From: Actinacidiphila bryophytorum
GTDB lineage: Bacteria; Actinomycetota; Actinomycetes; Streptomycetales; Streptomycetaceae
Reading direction: 5' to 3'
DNA: 64,000 nucleotides
Assembly (NCBI RefSeq): GCF_016916835.1
Contig: NZ_JAFFIX010000004.1
Span: forward strand, 62,001 to 126,000
In this document: positions 7,240 to 17,051 of the stretch, in pieces
Layout: every line of letters starts with the position of its first letter
How positions within the stretch are numbered: position 1 is the stretch's first letter
Made by a program: the position numbers and the translations under genes
The notes under the pieces: model-generated
Database searches by the model: none
What the model was told of the DNA's origin: nothing
Seen by the model: the letters and a program-made list of their open reading frames with translations, nothing else

Positions 7240-10200
7240 GTGGGCACGACGGTGGGCACGACAGTGCGGACGGTGTGCTCGTACTGCGGCGTCGGCTGCG
7301 GCCTCCTCCTGGACGTCGGGGCAGGCCCCGACGGCCACCGCACCGTACTGAAGGCCGTCGGCGACAAGTCGCATCCGGCGAACCACGGCCGCCTGTGCAC
7401 CAAGGGCGCCACGACGGCGGACATGCTGTCGGCGCCGGGCAGGCTGGATCGGGCGCTGGTGCGGGCGGAGCGCGGCGCCGAGGCCGTACCGTCGCCCGCC
7501 GCTGAGGCGATCGCCGAGACCGGCCGCCGGCTGCGGGCGATCGTCGACGAGCACGGCCCGGACGCGGTGGCCCTGTACGTGTCGGGCCAGCTGAGCCTTG
7601 AGGCGCAGTACCTGGCGAACAAGCTGGCCAAGGGCTTCGTCGGCACGAACCAGATCGAGTCGAACTCCCGGCTGTGCATGGCGAGCGCCGGCAGCGGCTA
7701 CAAGCTGTCGCTGGGCGCGGACGGCCCGCCCGGGTCGTACGAGGACCTGGACCGCGCCGACGTCTTCCTGGTCATCGGCTCGAACATGGCCGACTGCCAT
7801 CCGATCCTCTTCCTGCGCATGATGGAGCGGGTCAAGGCGGGCGCCAAGCTGATCGTGGTGGACCCGCGGCGCACCGCGACCGCCGCGAAGGCGGACCTCT
7901 TCCTGCAGATCCGCCCGGGCACGGACCTGGCCCTGCTCAACGGCCTGCTGCACCTGCTGCACGAGAACGGCGACACCGACGAGGACTTCATCGCCCGCTG
8001 GACCGAGGGCTGGGAGGCGATGCCCGGTTTCCTCGCCGACTACCCGCCGGCGGCCGTCGCCGCCACCACCGGCATTCCGGAGGCGGACATCCGGCGGGCC
8101 GCCGAGCTGATCGGCGGCGCGGCCGAGTGGACGAGCTGCTGGACGATGGGGCTCAACCAGTCCACGCACGGCACCTGGAACACCAACGCGCTGATCAACC
8201 TGCACCTGGCGACGGGTGCGATCTGCCGCCCCGGCAGCGGCCCGTTCTCGCTCACCGGCCAGCCGAACGCGATGGGCGGCCGGGAGATGGGCTACATGGG
8301 TCCCGGCCTGCCCGGCCAGCGCTCGGTGCTGGTCGCGGAGGACCGGGCCTTCGCCGAGCAGCTGTGGGGGCTGCCGCCGGGCACCGTGCGGGCCGACGGT
8401 GTCGGGCGCGGCACCGTGGAGCTGTTCCGGCGCATGGCGGACGGCGAGATCAAGGCCTGCTGGATCATGTGCACCAACCCCGTCGCGTCGGTCGCGAACC
8501 GCCGCACCGTCATCGAGGGCCTGGAGGCGGCCGAGTTCGTCGTCACGCAGGACGTGTTCGCCGACACCGAGACCAACGCGTACGCCGACATCGTGCTGCC
8601 CGGCGCGATGTGGACGGAGTCCGACGGCGTCATGGTCAACAGCGAGCGCAACCTCACCCTCGCCCGGCAGGTCGTGGACCCGCCAGGCGAGGCGCTGCCC
8701 GACTGGCGGATCATCGCCGAGGTGGCGCGCGCGATGGGCTACGGCGACGCCTTCGACTACGCGGGGCCCGAGGACGTCTTCGACGAGATCCGCCGCGCCT
8801 GGAACCCGGTCACCGGCTACGACCTGCGGGGCGTGACGTACGAGCGGCTGCGCGGCACCCCCGTGCAGTGGCCGGCGCCCACCGCGGACGGGCGGGACCG
8901 CAACCCGATCCGCTACGTCGAGGGCGACGGCCTGCGCTTCCCGACGCCCAGCGGCCGGGCGGTCTTCCACGCCAGACCGCACGTGCCGCCGGCCGAGATG
9001 CCCGACGACGACTTCCCCTTCGTGCTCAACACCGGCCGCCTGCAGCACCAGTGGCACACCCTGACCAAGACCGGCAAGGTCGCCAGGCTCAACAAGCTCA
9101 ACCCCGGCCCCTTCGTGGAGCTGCACCCGCGGGACGCCGCCGAGCTGGGCATCGCCGAGGGCGACGCCGTCGAGGTCGCCTCGCGGCGCGGCCGTGCGGT
9201 GCTGCCCGCGGTGCTCACCGACCGGGTGCTGCCGGGCTGCTGCTTCGCGCCCTTCCACTGGAACGACCTCTTCGGCGAGTACCTCAGCGTCAACGCCGTC
9301 ACCAGCGACGCGGTCGACCCGGTGTCCTTCCAGCCGGAGTTCAAGGTGTGCGCGGTGTCGCTGACCAGGGTCGCGGCACCCGCCCCTGCCCCCGATCCCG
9401 TCGCACTGCCCGCCGTGGAGCGGGGGGTCGCCGCGGCCGGGCAGGTCTTCGGCGTGACCGACATGGCGCCGCCGGTCCTGGCGGAGCACGAACGCCGCTA
9501 CCTGATGGGCTTCCTGGCCGGTATCAGCTCGGGCCTTGCCGGGGTGCCGGTACTGCCGACCGAGGCGCCCTTCACACCCGAGCACCGGCTGTGGGTCAAC
9601 GGGGCGCTCGCCGGCATGTACTCGCGGCAGCCCGCGGCACCCGACCCCGCCGCCGGCGGCGACGTACCGCAGTCCGGCCGGGAGGTGGTGGTGCTGTGGG
9701 CCTCGCAGACCGGCAACGCCGAGGACTTCGCCGCCGCCGCGGCCGAGCGCCTCACCGGCACAGGGCACCGCGCCACCCTGCTCGGCATGGCCGACGCCTC
9801 GCCCGCGGCGCTGCCCGCCACCGCCGACCTGCTGCTGATCACCAGCACCTTCGGTGACGGCGACGCCCCCGACAACGGCACCGGCTTCTGGGACGCCCTC
9901 ACCGCCCCCGACACCCCCCGCCTCGACGGCCGCCGCTTCGCCGTGCTGGCCCTCGGCGACTCCTCCTACGACGACTTCTGCGGGCACGGCCGCCGGCTCG
10001 ACGAACGCCTCGGCGAGCTGGGCGGCGTACGCCTGGCGCCGCGCACCGACTGCGAGCCGGACTACGAGACGTCAGCGCTGGCCTGGCTCGACCGGGTGCT
10101 CGGCGCCCTCGCGGACAGCCCGGCGCCGCCCGCCGCCGCACCCGCGGCTCCGGTGCGCAAGGCCGCGGGCGGCACCGCGCGCCTGACCGGCAACGTCCTG

Positions 10201-11277
10201 CTGAGCCGCCAGGGCGCCGCCAAGGAAGTGCGCCGCTTCACCTTCGACACCCGCGACAGCGCGGTCCCGCTGCCCTACGAGGCCGGCGACGCGCTCGGCG
10301 TCATGCCCGTCAACTCCCCCGCCCTGGTGGACGAGTGGCTCGCCGTGGCCGGCCTCGACGCGCACACCGCGATCACCGTGCCGGGCGTCGGCGACGTACC
10401 GCTCGGCGAGGCGCTGCACCGGCACCTGGACATCACCAGGATCAGCCCCGACCTGCTGCGCTTCGTCGCCGACCGCACCCACGACCGGGTCCTGAAGAAG
10501 CTGCTGCGGCCCGACAACAAGGACGAGCTGGCCAAGTGGTCCTGGGGCCGGCAGGCCGTCGACGTCGTCGCCGAATACGCCGTCAAGGCCCGCGCCGACG
10601 AATGGGCCGGGGTGCTCAGGCGGCTCCAGCCGCGCCTGTACTCGATATCGTCCAGCCCGCTGACCGACCCCGAGCACATCGCGGTGACGGTCTCCGTCGT
10701 GCGCTACGACAACCCCGAGGGCCGCCCCCGCGGCGGTGTCTGCTCACCCTTCCTCGCCGACGCCGAACCGGGTACGACAGTGCCCGTCCACGTCCGCCGC
10801 ACGCCGGGGTTCCGCCCGCCCGCCGACCCCTCGATCCCCATGATCATGGTCGGCCCCGGCACCGGCGTCGCCCCCTTCCTCGGCTTCCTCGACGAGCGCC
10901 GCGCCCGCGGCCACCGCGGCCCCAACTGGCTCTTCTTCGGCGAGCAGCACCGGGCCACCGACTTCTACTACGAGGACGACCTGGCCGCCCGCCTCGCCGA
11001 CGGCACCCTGACCCGCCTCGACACGGCCTTCTCCCGGGATCAGCGGGCCAAGGTCTACGTCCAGGACCGGATGCGCGAGCACGGCCCGCTCCTGTGGTCC
11101 TGGCTCCAGGACGGCGCGCACTTCTACGTGTGCGGCGACGCCGCCCGCATGGCCAAGGACGTCGACCAGGCCCTGCGCGCCATCGCCACCACCCACGGCG
11201 GCCTGTCCCCCGAGGCGGCAACCGCGTACGTCAAGGCCCTGGCGGCCGACAAGCGCTACGTCCGCGACGTCTACTAG
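7240..11277 (+). CDS. nasA: Assimilatory nitrate reductase fused to a CysJ-like flavoprotein reductase
   Basis: The 1345-residue fusion should reduce nitrate to nitrite in the cytoplasm. Residues 13-20 and about 53 give the C-x2-C-x3-C...C ligands of a 4Fe-4S cluster. The molybdopterin oxidoreductase core follows, with L-C-M-A-S-A (Cys146, likely Mo ligand), and then a molybdopterin-dinucleotide-binding domain at about 590-700. From about 820 come a flavodoxin-like FMN domain (S-Q-T-G-N-A-E), a CysJ-type FAD domain (R-L-Y-S-I-S-S-S) and an NADPH-binding domain (G-P-G-T-G-V-A-P-F) to the C-terminus. The flavoprotein tail would carry electrons from NAD(P)H directly to the Mo/Fe-S half. GTG 7240 was chosen for the strong GGAGGGAGGA ahead of it. 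No nitrite reductase or transporter adjoins it. Confidence 0.93.
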   Translation: MGTTVGTTVRTVCSYCGVGCGLLLDVGAGPDGHRTVLKAVGDKSHPANHGRLCTKGATTADMLSAPGRLDRALVRAERGAEAVPSPAAEAIAETGRRLRAIVDEHGPDAVALYVSGQLSLEAQYLANKLAKGFVGTNQIESNSRLCMASAGSGYKLSLGADGPPGSYEDLDRADVFLVIGSNMADCHPILFLRMMERVKAGAKLIVVDPRRTATAAKADLFLQIRPGTDLALLNGLLHLLHENGDTDEDFIARWTEGWEAMPGFLADYPPAAVAATTGIPEADIRRAAELIGGAAEWTSCWTMGLNQSTHGTWNTNALINLHLATGAICRPGSGPFSLTGQPNAMGGREMGYMGPGLPGQRSVLVAEDRAFAEQLWGLPPGTVRADGVGRGTVELFRRMADGEIKACWIMCTNPVASVANRRTVIEGLEAAEFVVTQDVFADTETNAYADIVLPGAMWTESDGVMVNSERNLTLARQVVDPPGEALPDWRIIAEVARAMGYGDAFDYAGPEDVFDEIRRAWNPVTGYDLRGVTYERLRGTPVQWPAPTADGRDRNPIRYVEGDGLRFPTPSGRAVFHARPHVPPAEMPDDDFPFVLNTGRLQHQWHTLTKTGKVARLNKLNPGPFVELHPRDAAELGIAEGDAVEVASRRGRAVLPAVLTDRVLPGCCFAPFHWNDLFGEYLSVNAVTSDAVDPVSFQPEFKVCAVSLTRVAAPAPAPDPVALPAVERGVAAAGQVFGVTDMAPPVLAEHERRYLMGFLAGISSGLAGVPVLPTEAPFTPEHRLWVNGALAGMYSRQPAAPDPAAGGDVPQSGREVVVLWASQTGNAEDFAAAAAERLTGTGHRATLLGMADASPAALPATADLLLITSTFGDGDAPDNGTGFWDALTAPDTPRLDGRRFAVLALGDSSYDDFCGHGRRLDERLGELGGVRLAPRTDCEPDYETSALAWLDRVLGALADSPAPPAAAPAAPVRKAAGGTARLTGNVLLSRQGAAKEVRRFTFDTRDSAVPLPYEAGDALGVMPVNSPALVDEWLAVAGLDAHTAITVPGVGDVPLGEALHRHLDITRISPDLLRFVADRTHDRVLKKLLRPDNKDELAKWSWGRQAVDVVAEYAVKARADEWAGVLRRLQPRLYSISSSPLTDPEHIAVTVSVVRYDNPEGRPRGGVCSPFLADAEPGTTVPVHVRRTPGFRPPADPSIPMIMVGPGTGVAPFLGFLDERRARGHRGPNWLFFGEQHRATDFYYEDDLAARLADGTLTRLDTAFSRDQRAKVYVQDRMREHGPLLWSWLQDGAHFYVCGDAARMAKDVDQALRAIATTHGGLSPEAATAYVKALAADKRYVRDVY

Positions 11278-11314
11278 GCGCCGCCCCCCCCGCGGCCCTC
11301 AGGCCCTCAGGCAC

Positions 11315-11728
11315 TCAGCTGAGGATCTTCTGCTTCGCCTGCTGGAACTCCTCCTCCGACAGGTGCCCGGCACTCTTCATCTCGGCGAGCTTGGCCAGCT
11401 CGTCGGCGGAGGACCCGCCCCCTGAACCGGCGGTCTTGCGGATGTACTCGTCCACCTCGTGCTGCTGCGACTTGGCGTGCTGCGCCTCCCGGCGCCCCAT
11501 ACCGGCGCCGCGCACACAGACGTAGACGAAGACGCCCAGGAAGGGCAGCAGCACCACGAAGACCAGCCAGCCGGTCTTGGCCCAGCCGCTCAGCGAGTCG
11601 TCGCGGAAGAGGTCGGCGATGATCCGGAAGAGCAGGAAGATCCACAGCACCCACAGGAAGACCCACATGGCGGTCCAGAAGGCGCCGAGCACGGGGTAGT
11701 CGTAGGCGAGATACACGGTGTTGTTCAT
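11315..11728 (-). CDS. Small membrane protein with PLD-nuclease-N-like segment and C-terminal SHOCT domain
   Basis: The 137-residue protein has two hydrophobic segments at about 10-30 and 45-65 with W-V-F-L-W-V-L-W and G-W-L-V-F-V-V-L-L-P-F-L-G-V, the pattern of the PLDc_N family. A charged linker leads to a C-terminal SHOCT motif (L-A-K-L-A-E-M-K-S-A-G-H-L-S-E-E-E-F). SHOCT domains are short oligomerisation modules. The start ATG at 11728 follows GGAGG. It begins 16 bp after the DUF2252 gene, so they are probably co-transcribed. Function unknown. Confidence 0.82.
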   Translation of the reverse strand: MNNTVYLAYDYPVLGAFWTAMWVFLWVLWIFLLFRIIADLFRDDSLSGWAKTGWLVFVVLLPFLGVFVYVCVRGAGMGRREAQHAKSQQHEVDEYIRKTAGSGGGSSADELAKLAEMKSAGHLSEEEFQQAKQKILS

Positions 11729-11744
11729 GGCGGTGCCTCCGGAT

Positions 11745-13178
11745 TCAGCCGGGATGGGGGGATGCGGGGACGCGGCCTTCCGCCGCCGCGGCGGCGAGGG
11801 CCTGGTGGTCGAGGGCGTTGCGGTCGGCGTAGGCCTCGGCGAACTCGGCCAGGGCACGGTCGAGCGCTTCGCCGGTGCCGGCGTAGGCGGCAAGGGCGAC
11901 GGGGTCGCCGGAGCGGGCGTGCGCGCGGGCGAGCGAGGCGCCGCAGACCCGGGCGAAGAGCCGCAGCATCTCCGCGGTCATCGTGTCGGGCCGCGCGATG
12001 CCCTTCCAGTCGCGCAACTGGCGCACGTAGAAGTCGCGCTGCCGCCCGTCGATGCCGACGACCCGCTCCCAGCCGAGCAGGATGTCGCCGGCCGACTGCA
12101 TCAACCGCTGGCCCGCCACGACGCGTTGGCCCTGGTTGTCGTGGGCGGCGGCGCCCGCGTAGGGGGTCAGGACGGAGGGTCCTGCCTCCTTGGCCTGGAG
12201 CAGCAGCGGGTCCTGGTCGTCGCGCCCGATGGCCAGGATCACCCAGCAGCGGGTGCCGACACTGCCGACGCCGACGACCTTGCGCGCCATGTCGACCACC
12301 TCGAAGCGGCTGAGCAGCAGCCGCCGCTCGGCCGGCAGGCTCTCGCCGTAGCGGCGGATCAGCTCGCGCAGCGTCGCCTCCAGCTCGGCCCGCCGGGCGT
12401 CCGGCAGCAGGTCGCGCAACGGCGTGATCAGCGGCGGGTCGGGGGCGATCCTGCGCTGCCCGTCGACGAGGCGGGTGAGCTTGTCGAAGGCCTGCGCCGT
12501 GGTCCTGGTGCGGGCTTTGGCGAGCGCCTTGCCGGTCCGCTTGCGTATGCCCGCGCCTGGCTGCTCCTCGGGCAGCAGCGCGGTGAGCTGGTCGGTGTCG
12601 TCCTGCGCGTACCAGATGTCGAGGGTGCCCATGCCGGCGAAGAGCTGCATGCGCTCGCGGTAGGACTCCACGGCGCCGCGGACGATCGCCCCGCGCTTGG
12701 CGGCGCTGAAACCGCGGGCGCGGGCGACGATCTCCAGGCTGGCCGTCAGCCGCTTGAGGTCCCATTCGAAGGGGCCGGGCAGCGTCTCGTCGAAGTCGTT
12801 GATGTCGAAGACGAGATGGCGCTCGGGGGAGGCCAGCAGCCGGAAGTTGAGCAGGTGCGCGTCCCCGCACAGCTGGGTGGTGAGCCCGGTGTGCGGTGCC
12901 GTGCCGAGGTCGGCCGCCATGATGCCGGCGGCGCCCCGGTAGAAGCGGAAGGGCGACTCCAGCATGCGGCCGTAGCGGATCGGCACCAGCTCCTGGACCC
13001 GCTCGGCGGACTGCCGTTCCAGCAGGTCCACCGGGTCGAAGCGCTTCTTGCCCGGTGCGAAGCGGGCGTGTGCCGACCGTGGCAGGCGGCGGCGTACCGC
13101 TTTGCCGTGTGCGGCCCGCTCGGCGGGACTGCGCCGTTCCGCGGCGCCGCCGAGCGGGTCGGGGACTGTGTCACGCAT
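11745..13178 (-). CDS. DUF2252 family protein (kinase-fold-like, function unknown)
   Basis: This is a full-length DUF2252 protein of about 477 residues. Family landmarks are R-S-A-H-A-x-F near the start, L-V-P-I-R-Y-G-R-M, F-Y-R-G-A-A, C-G-D-A-H-L-L-N-F and F-D-I-N-D-F-D-E-T. The last two look like the catalytic and metal motifs of aminoglycoside-phosphotransferase-like kinases. The start is ambiguous: ATG 13178 has GGAGG upstream, and ATG 13205 would add 9 residues. It lies upstream of, and probably in one operon with, the SHOCT membrane protein, and is divergent from the ABC exporter. The substrate is unknown. Confidence 0.85.
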   Translation of the reverse strand: MRDTVPDPLGGAAERRSPAERAAHGKAVRRRLPRSAHARFAPGKKRFDPVDLLERQSAERVQELVPIRYGRMLESPFRFYRGAAGIMAADLGTAPHTGLTTQLCGDAHLLNFRLLASPERHLVFDINDFDETLPGPFEWDLKRLTASLEIVARARGFSAAKRGAIVRGAVESYRERMQLFAGMGTLDIWYAQDDTDQLTALLPEEQPGAGIRKRTGKALAKARTRTTAQAFDKLTRLVDGQRRIAPDPPLITPLRDLLPDARRAELEATLRELIRRYGESLPAERRLLLSRFEVVDMARKVVGVGSVGTRCWVILAIGRDDQDPLLLQAKEAGPSVLTPYAGAAAHDNQGQRVVAGQRLMQSAGDILLGWERVVGIDGRQRDFYVRQLRDWKGIARPDTMTAEMLRLFARVCGASLARAHARSGDPVALAAYAGTGEALDRALAEFAEAYADRNALDHQALAAAAAEGRVPASPHPG

Positions 13179-13351
13179 GGGCTCACCGCCCTCCGTTGCC
13201 TCCATCCTGACCCCGACCCGGCGACTCCGCCACGCGAGCGTATGTCACTGTCCGTGACGGATGGTGACGGTGCCGCCGTCCACCGATCGGTGGACGGGAG
13301 TGTGGCCGTACGGCCGTTCCCCGTGCGGGTGAGCGGCGCGATGGTGGGTTC

Positions 13352-14203
13352 ATGACGGACGACGTGGTGAAGGTGCGCGGGCTTCGCAAGCGGTATGGCG
13401 ACGTCGACGCGGTGAACGGGGTGGATCTCGGCATCCGGCGCGGTGAGGTGTTCGGGATCCTGGGGCCGAACGGGGCCGGCAAGAGTACGACGGTGGAGAT
13501 CCTGCAGGGCCACAGGCGCCGCGACAGCGGCGAGGTCGCGGTGCTCGGGCAGGACCCCGGCACCGCGGACCGGGCGTGGCAGGCGCGGGTCGGGATCGTG
13601 TGGCAGGACGAGTCGGCGGCGGCCGAGCTGACCGTCGCCGAGACCGTGGGGCACTTCGCGCGCTACTACCCGCGGCCGCGCGACCCCGCCGAGGTCATCG
13701 ACCTGGTGGGCCTGACGGAGAAGGCCGGCAGCCGCACCAAGGCGCTGTCCGGGGGGCAGCGCAGGCGGCTCGACGTGGCCCTCGGCGTGATCGGCGGCCC
13801 CGAGCTGCTGCTGCTCGACGAGCCGACGACCGGCTTCGACCCGGCCGCACGACGGCAGTTCTGGTCGCTGATCCGCCGGCTCGCCGACGAGGGCACCACG
13901 ATCATCCTCACCACCCACTACCTGGACGAGGCCGAGGCGCTGGCCGACCGCCTCGCGGTGATCGCGGCGGGCCGGGTCGTCGCCGAGGGCGAACCCGGCT
14001 CGCTGGCCGGGCGGGCGCAGGCGCGCGCGACCGTGCACTGGGCGGAGCCGGACGGCACCGCGCGCAGCGAGGCGACCGACACCCCGACCCGTACGGTCGC
14101 GGAGCTGGCCCGACGCTTCGACGGCGAGATCCCCGAACTTCGGGTCACCCGGCCCACGTTGGAGGACATCTACCTGCGGCTCATCGGATCGGAGGACGCG
14201 TGA
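13352..14203 (+). CDS. ABC transporter ATP-binding protein (DrrA/ABC-2 type)
   Basis: The 283-residue ATPase has Walker A G-P-N-G-A-G-K-S-T-T, a Q-loop (V-W-Q-D-E-S), signature L-S-G-G-Q-R-R-R-L, Walker B L-L-L-L-D-E-P-T-T-G and the H-loop T-T-H-Y. The C-terminal extension is typical of daunorubicin-resistance-like exporters. It energises the permease encoded next; their stop and start overlap by one base (TGATG). It is first gene of a four-gene operon with a two-component system. The exported compound is not identifiable. Confidence 0.92.
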   Translation: MTDDVVKVRGLRKRYGDVDAVNGVDLGIRRGEVFGILGPNGAGKSTTVEILQGHRRRDSGEVAVLGQDPGTADRAWQARVGIVWQDESAAAELTVAETVGHFARYYPRPRDPAEVIDLVGLTEKAGSRTKALSGGQRRRLDVALGVIGGPELLLLDEPTTGFDPAARRQFWSLIRRLADEGTTIILTTHYLDEAEALADRLAVIAAGRVVAEGEPGSLAGRAQARATVHWAEPDGTARSEATDTPTRTVAELARRFDGEIPELRVTRPTLEDIYLRLIGSEDA

Positions 14204-15057
14204 TGGCCGAAACCGCCGCCAGGGCGCTCGGGGTGGTCGGCGACGACCGCACCGCACGGCTGCCGGGCGCCTGGCGCCTGGGCCTGCTGCGCGGGGCGAT
14301 GGAGATCCGGATGTTCTTCCGGCTGCGCGAGCAGGTGGTCTTCACCTTCGCCTTCCCCATCGTCTTCCTCTTCCTGTTCGCCTCGATCTTCCACGACGAC
14401 ATGGCGGACACCGGCTCGACCGCCTCCCAGTACTACGTGGCCTCGATGACCGCCGCCGGCATCATGTCCACCAGCTTCCAGTCGCTGGGCATCTCCATCG
14501 CCATCGAGCGCGACGACAAGGTGCTGCGGCGGCTGCGCGGCACCCCGATGCCGCCGGCCGCGTACTTCCTCGGCAAGATATGGCTGGTTCTCGCCACCGG
14601 GCTGATGGAGACGGCCGCGCTGCTCGTCTTCGGCGCCGCCGTCTACGACGTGGACCTGCCCTCCGGCCTCGGCGGCTGGCTCACCCTCGGCTGGATCTTC
14701 GTGCTCGGCATCACCGGCTGCGCCCTGCTGGGCATCGCGATCAGCAGTGTGCCCAAGTCCGGCAAGAGCGCCACGTCGGTGGTCGTCCTGCCCTTCCTGG
14801 TGCTGCAGTTCATCTCCGGGGTGTACATCCTCATCGACACGGTGCCGAACTGGATGCTGACCGTCGGCGCGCTCTTCCCGCTGAAGTGGATGTGCCAGGG
14901 CCTGCGCGGGGTGTTCCTGCCGGACGCGGCCGCAGCCCTGGAACCGGCGGGCAGTTGGGAATACGGACGTATCGCCCTGGTGCTGGGCGCCTGGTGCATC
15001 GGAGGATTGGTGCTGTGCCTGCTGACCTTCCGCTGGAAGAGCCGGAACGACGGCTGA
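14203..15057 (+). CDS. ABC-2 type transporter permease
   Basis: The 284-residue membrane protein has six predicted transmembrane segments in the ABC-2 arrangement: an N-terminal cytosolic piece, a membrane helix at about 45-65, the R-L-R-G-T-P-M coupling segment at about 115, and the last helix near the C-terminus. It pairs with the ATPase immediately upstream. The next gene, a histidine kinase, starts 2 bp after its stop. The operon arrangement suggests an antibiotic or lipid exporter regulated by its own sensor. Confidence 0.9.
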   Translation: MAETAARALGVVGDDRTARLPGAWRLGLLRGAMEIRMFFRLREQVVFTFAFPIVFLFLFASIFHDDMADTGSTASQYYVASMTAAGIMSTSFQSLGISIAIERDDKVLRRLRGTPMPPAAYFLGKIWLVLATGLMETAALLVFGAAVYDVDLPSGLGGWLTLGWIFVLGITGCALLGIAISSVPKSGKSATSVVVLPFLVLQFISGVYILIDTVPNWMLTVGALFPLKWMCQGLRGVFLPDAAAALEPAGSWEYGRIALVLGAWCIGGLVLCLLTFRWKSRNDG

Positions 15058-15059
15058 CG

Positions 15060-16316
15060 GTGCCGGCCGTGCGGCCCGCTCCGGCCGTGCCCGCCGCGGG
15101 CGGCCCCCGCGGCGGGCACGTCTGGGAGCGCAGCTTCCTGCCGTGGGACGCGTACTTCGCCGTGGTGTGGGTCGGCACGGTGCTCTTCGCGCTCGCCGCC
15201 GAGAGCCCGGGCATCCGCGTACGGGTCGCCGCCGCCTGCCTGTTCTGCCTGCCGGTGTTCTGGTACGTGTGGGTCGGCCGCCCGCTGCTGGTCATGCAGT
15301 CGCAGACCACCGGCACGCCTGCCGCCGTACGCTACCTGGCCGGCCTGGTGCTGCTGTTCCTGCCGCCCGCCGCGCTGGTCGGCGAGACCCGGCTGGCCAC
15401 CTTCGCCCTCGTGCCGCAGTGCTTCATGCTGCTGCGGGTGCCCGGCGCGCTCACCGCCGTCGCGGTCATCAACACCGCACCGGTCGCCGCGTGGGCGCTG
15501 GTCTGGCGGCCCGACACCCACGACCTGTACTACAACTCCGTCTTCGCGGTCGTCACCCTCGCCTTCTCCGCGGTCGTCGGCAGCTGGATCATCCGCGTCA
15601 TCGAGCAGAGCACCGAACGCGCCGAACTGGTCGCGGAACTGGACGCCAGCCGCGGCGAGATCGCCCGGCTGTCCGCGGAACACGGCGCCCTTGCCGAGCG
15701 TGAACGGCTCTCCCGGGAGATCCACGACACCCTCGCGCAGGGCTTCACCAGCATCCTGATGCTCGTCCAGGCCGTCGAGACCGAACTCGCCGCCGACCCC
15801 GCCCTCGCCCGCCGCCACCTCGCCCTGATGGCAGGCACCGCCCGGGAGAACCTGGCGGAAGCACGCGCCCTGGTCGCGGGCACCGCCCCCGCGGGCCTGG
15901 ACGGCGGCTCCCTGCCCGACGCGGTACGCCGCCTCGCCGCCCGCCACAGCGAGCAGACCGGCGCACCCGCCACCGTCGCCATCACCGGTGCCGTACGCGC
16001 CCTGCCCGCGGCCGTCGAGGTCGTGGCCCTGCGCAGCTGCCAGGAAGCGCTGGCCAACTCCCGCCGGCACGCAGGCCCCGCCGTCCCCGTCGCGCTCGAC
16101 CTGGACTACGCCGAGGACACCCTGCGCGTCGCGGTACGCGACACCGGCCGCGGCTTCGACCCCGCGGGGCCGCCCGGCGGCGGATACGGCCTGCCCGGGC
16201 TGCGGGCCAGGGCCGCCGAGATGGGCGGCACCGCCGCCGTCGACAGCGCCCCCGGCCGCGGCACCTCGATCACCGTCACCCTGCCGCTCGCCGCCGCCGC
16301 AAGGAGCACCCCGTGA
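15060..16316 (+). CDS. Sensor histidine kinase, NarL/DesK type
   Basis: The 418-residue protein starts with GTG 2 bp behind the permease gene. Residues about 25-185 contain four to six membrane helices. A short coiled stretch (E-L-V-A-E-L-D-A-S-R) follows, then a HisKA_3 dimerisation domain with the phospho-acceptor in S-R-E-I-H-D-T-L-A-Q-G (His about 222). The C-terminal HATPase_c domain has N-S-R-R-H-A, D-T-G-R-G-F and G-L-P-G-L-R. It should phosphorylate the response regulator encoded next, with which it overlaps by GTGA. The signal may be membrane stress or the transporter's substrate. Confidence 0.9.
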   Translation: MPAVRPAPAVPAAGGPRGGHVWERSFLPWDAYFAVVWVGTVLFALAAESPGIRVRVAAACLFCLPVFWYVWVGRPLLVMQSQTTGTPAAVRYLAGLVLLFLPPAALVGETRLATFALVPQCFMLLRVPGALTAVAVINTAPVAAWALVWRPDTHDLYYNSVFAVVTLAFSAVVGSWIIRVIEQSTERAELVAELDASRGEIARLSAEHGALAERERLSREIHDTLAQGFTSILMLVQAVETELAADPALARRHLALMAGTARENLAEARALVAGTAPAGLDGGSLPDAVRRLAARHSEQTGAPATVAITGAVRALPAAVEVVALRSCQEALANSRRHAGPAVPVALDLDYAEDTLRVAVRDTGRGFDPAGPPGGGYGLPGLRARAAEMGGTAAVDSAPGRGTSITVTLPLAAAARSTP

Positions 16317-16933
16317 TCCGCATCCTGCTCGCCGACGACCACCCCGTCGTCCGCGAGGGCCTCCGCGCGATGCTCGACGCCGAGCCCGACCTCGACGTCG
16401 TCGGCGAGGCGTCGAGCGGCCCGCAGGCCGAGGCGCTGGCCGCCTCCCTGCGGCCCGACATCGTGCTCATGGACCTGCGGATGCCGGACGGCGGCGGCGT
16501 CGAGTCCATCGTCCGCATGACCGCGGCCGGGCTGCCCTGCCGGGTCATCGTGCTGACCACCTACGAGACCGACGGCGACATCCTGCGCGCCGTCGAGGCC
16601 GGCGCCGCCGGCTACCTCCTCAAGGACCTGGCCCGCGGCGAACTCGCCGACGCGGTACGCGCCGCCGCCCGCGGCGAGACGGTCCTGGCCCCCACGGTCG
16701 CCGCCCGCCTGGTCGACCGCCTCCGCGTCCGCCCGGAACGCCCCCACCTGTCCGACCGCGAGACCGCCGTCCTGCGCCTGGTCGCCGACGGCTGCACCAA
16801 CGCGGAGATCGGCCGCCGACTCTTCATCGGCGAGTCCACGGTCAAAACCCACCTGCTGCGCACCTTCACCAAACTCGGCGTGACCGACCGCACGGCGGCG
16901 GTGACCTCGGCCATGCGCCACGGGCTGCTGTGA
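16313..16933 (+). CDS. Response regulator, NarL/LuxR type
   Basis: The 206-residue protein has a receiver domain with acidic pair D-D-H, phospho-acceptor Asp in V-L-M-D-L-R-M-P, conserved Thr in L-T-T-Y-E and Lys in L-L-K-D-L. A LuxR-type helix-turn-helix at about 140-200 contains L-S-D-R-E-T-A-V-L-R-L-V and N-A-E-I-G-R-R-L-F-I. Its GTG start overlaps the kinase stop by 4 bp. It likely controls the ABC exporter operon it belongs to. A dispersed stem-loop repeat follows 19 bp after the stop. Confidence 0.93.
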   Translation: MIRILLADDHPVVREGLRAMLDAEPDLDVVGEASSGPQAEALAASLRPDIVLMDLRMPDGGGVESIVRMTAAGLPCRVIVLTTYETDGDILRAVEAGAAGYLLKDLARGELADAVRAAARGETVLAPTVAARLVDRLRVRPERPHLSDRETAVLRLVADGCTNAEIGRRLFIGESTVKTHLLRTFTKLGVTDRTAAVTSAMRHGLL

Positions 16934-16951
16934 CCTCGTGGCAACCACCGC

Positions 16952-16975
16952 AGGGGCGCGGGGAACTGCGCGCCC
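16952..16975. repeat. Dispersed intergenic stem-loop repeat, copy 2
   Basis: This is the same 24-bp AGGGGCGCG-GGGAACTG-CGCGCCC hairpin as at 6834. It lies between convergent genes (response regulator and NmrA-like oxidoreductase), a position that would suit a bidirectional terminator. The flank AAGTGGCACCCC is shared with the 25.4-kb tandem copies. Confidence 0.7.
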
Positions 16976-17051
16976 AATCACGCACCGAGGGAAGGCCGCA
17001 CCGCCGCGGCAAGTGGCACCCCCGTAGGCGCACCCCCCGGGCACCGCAGGT

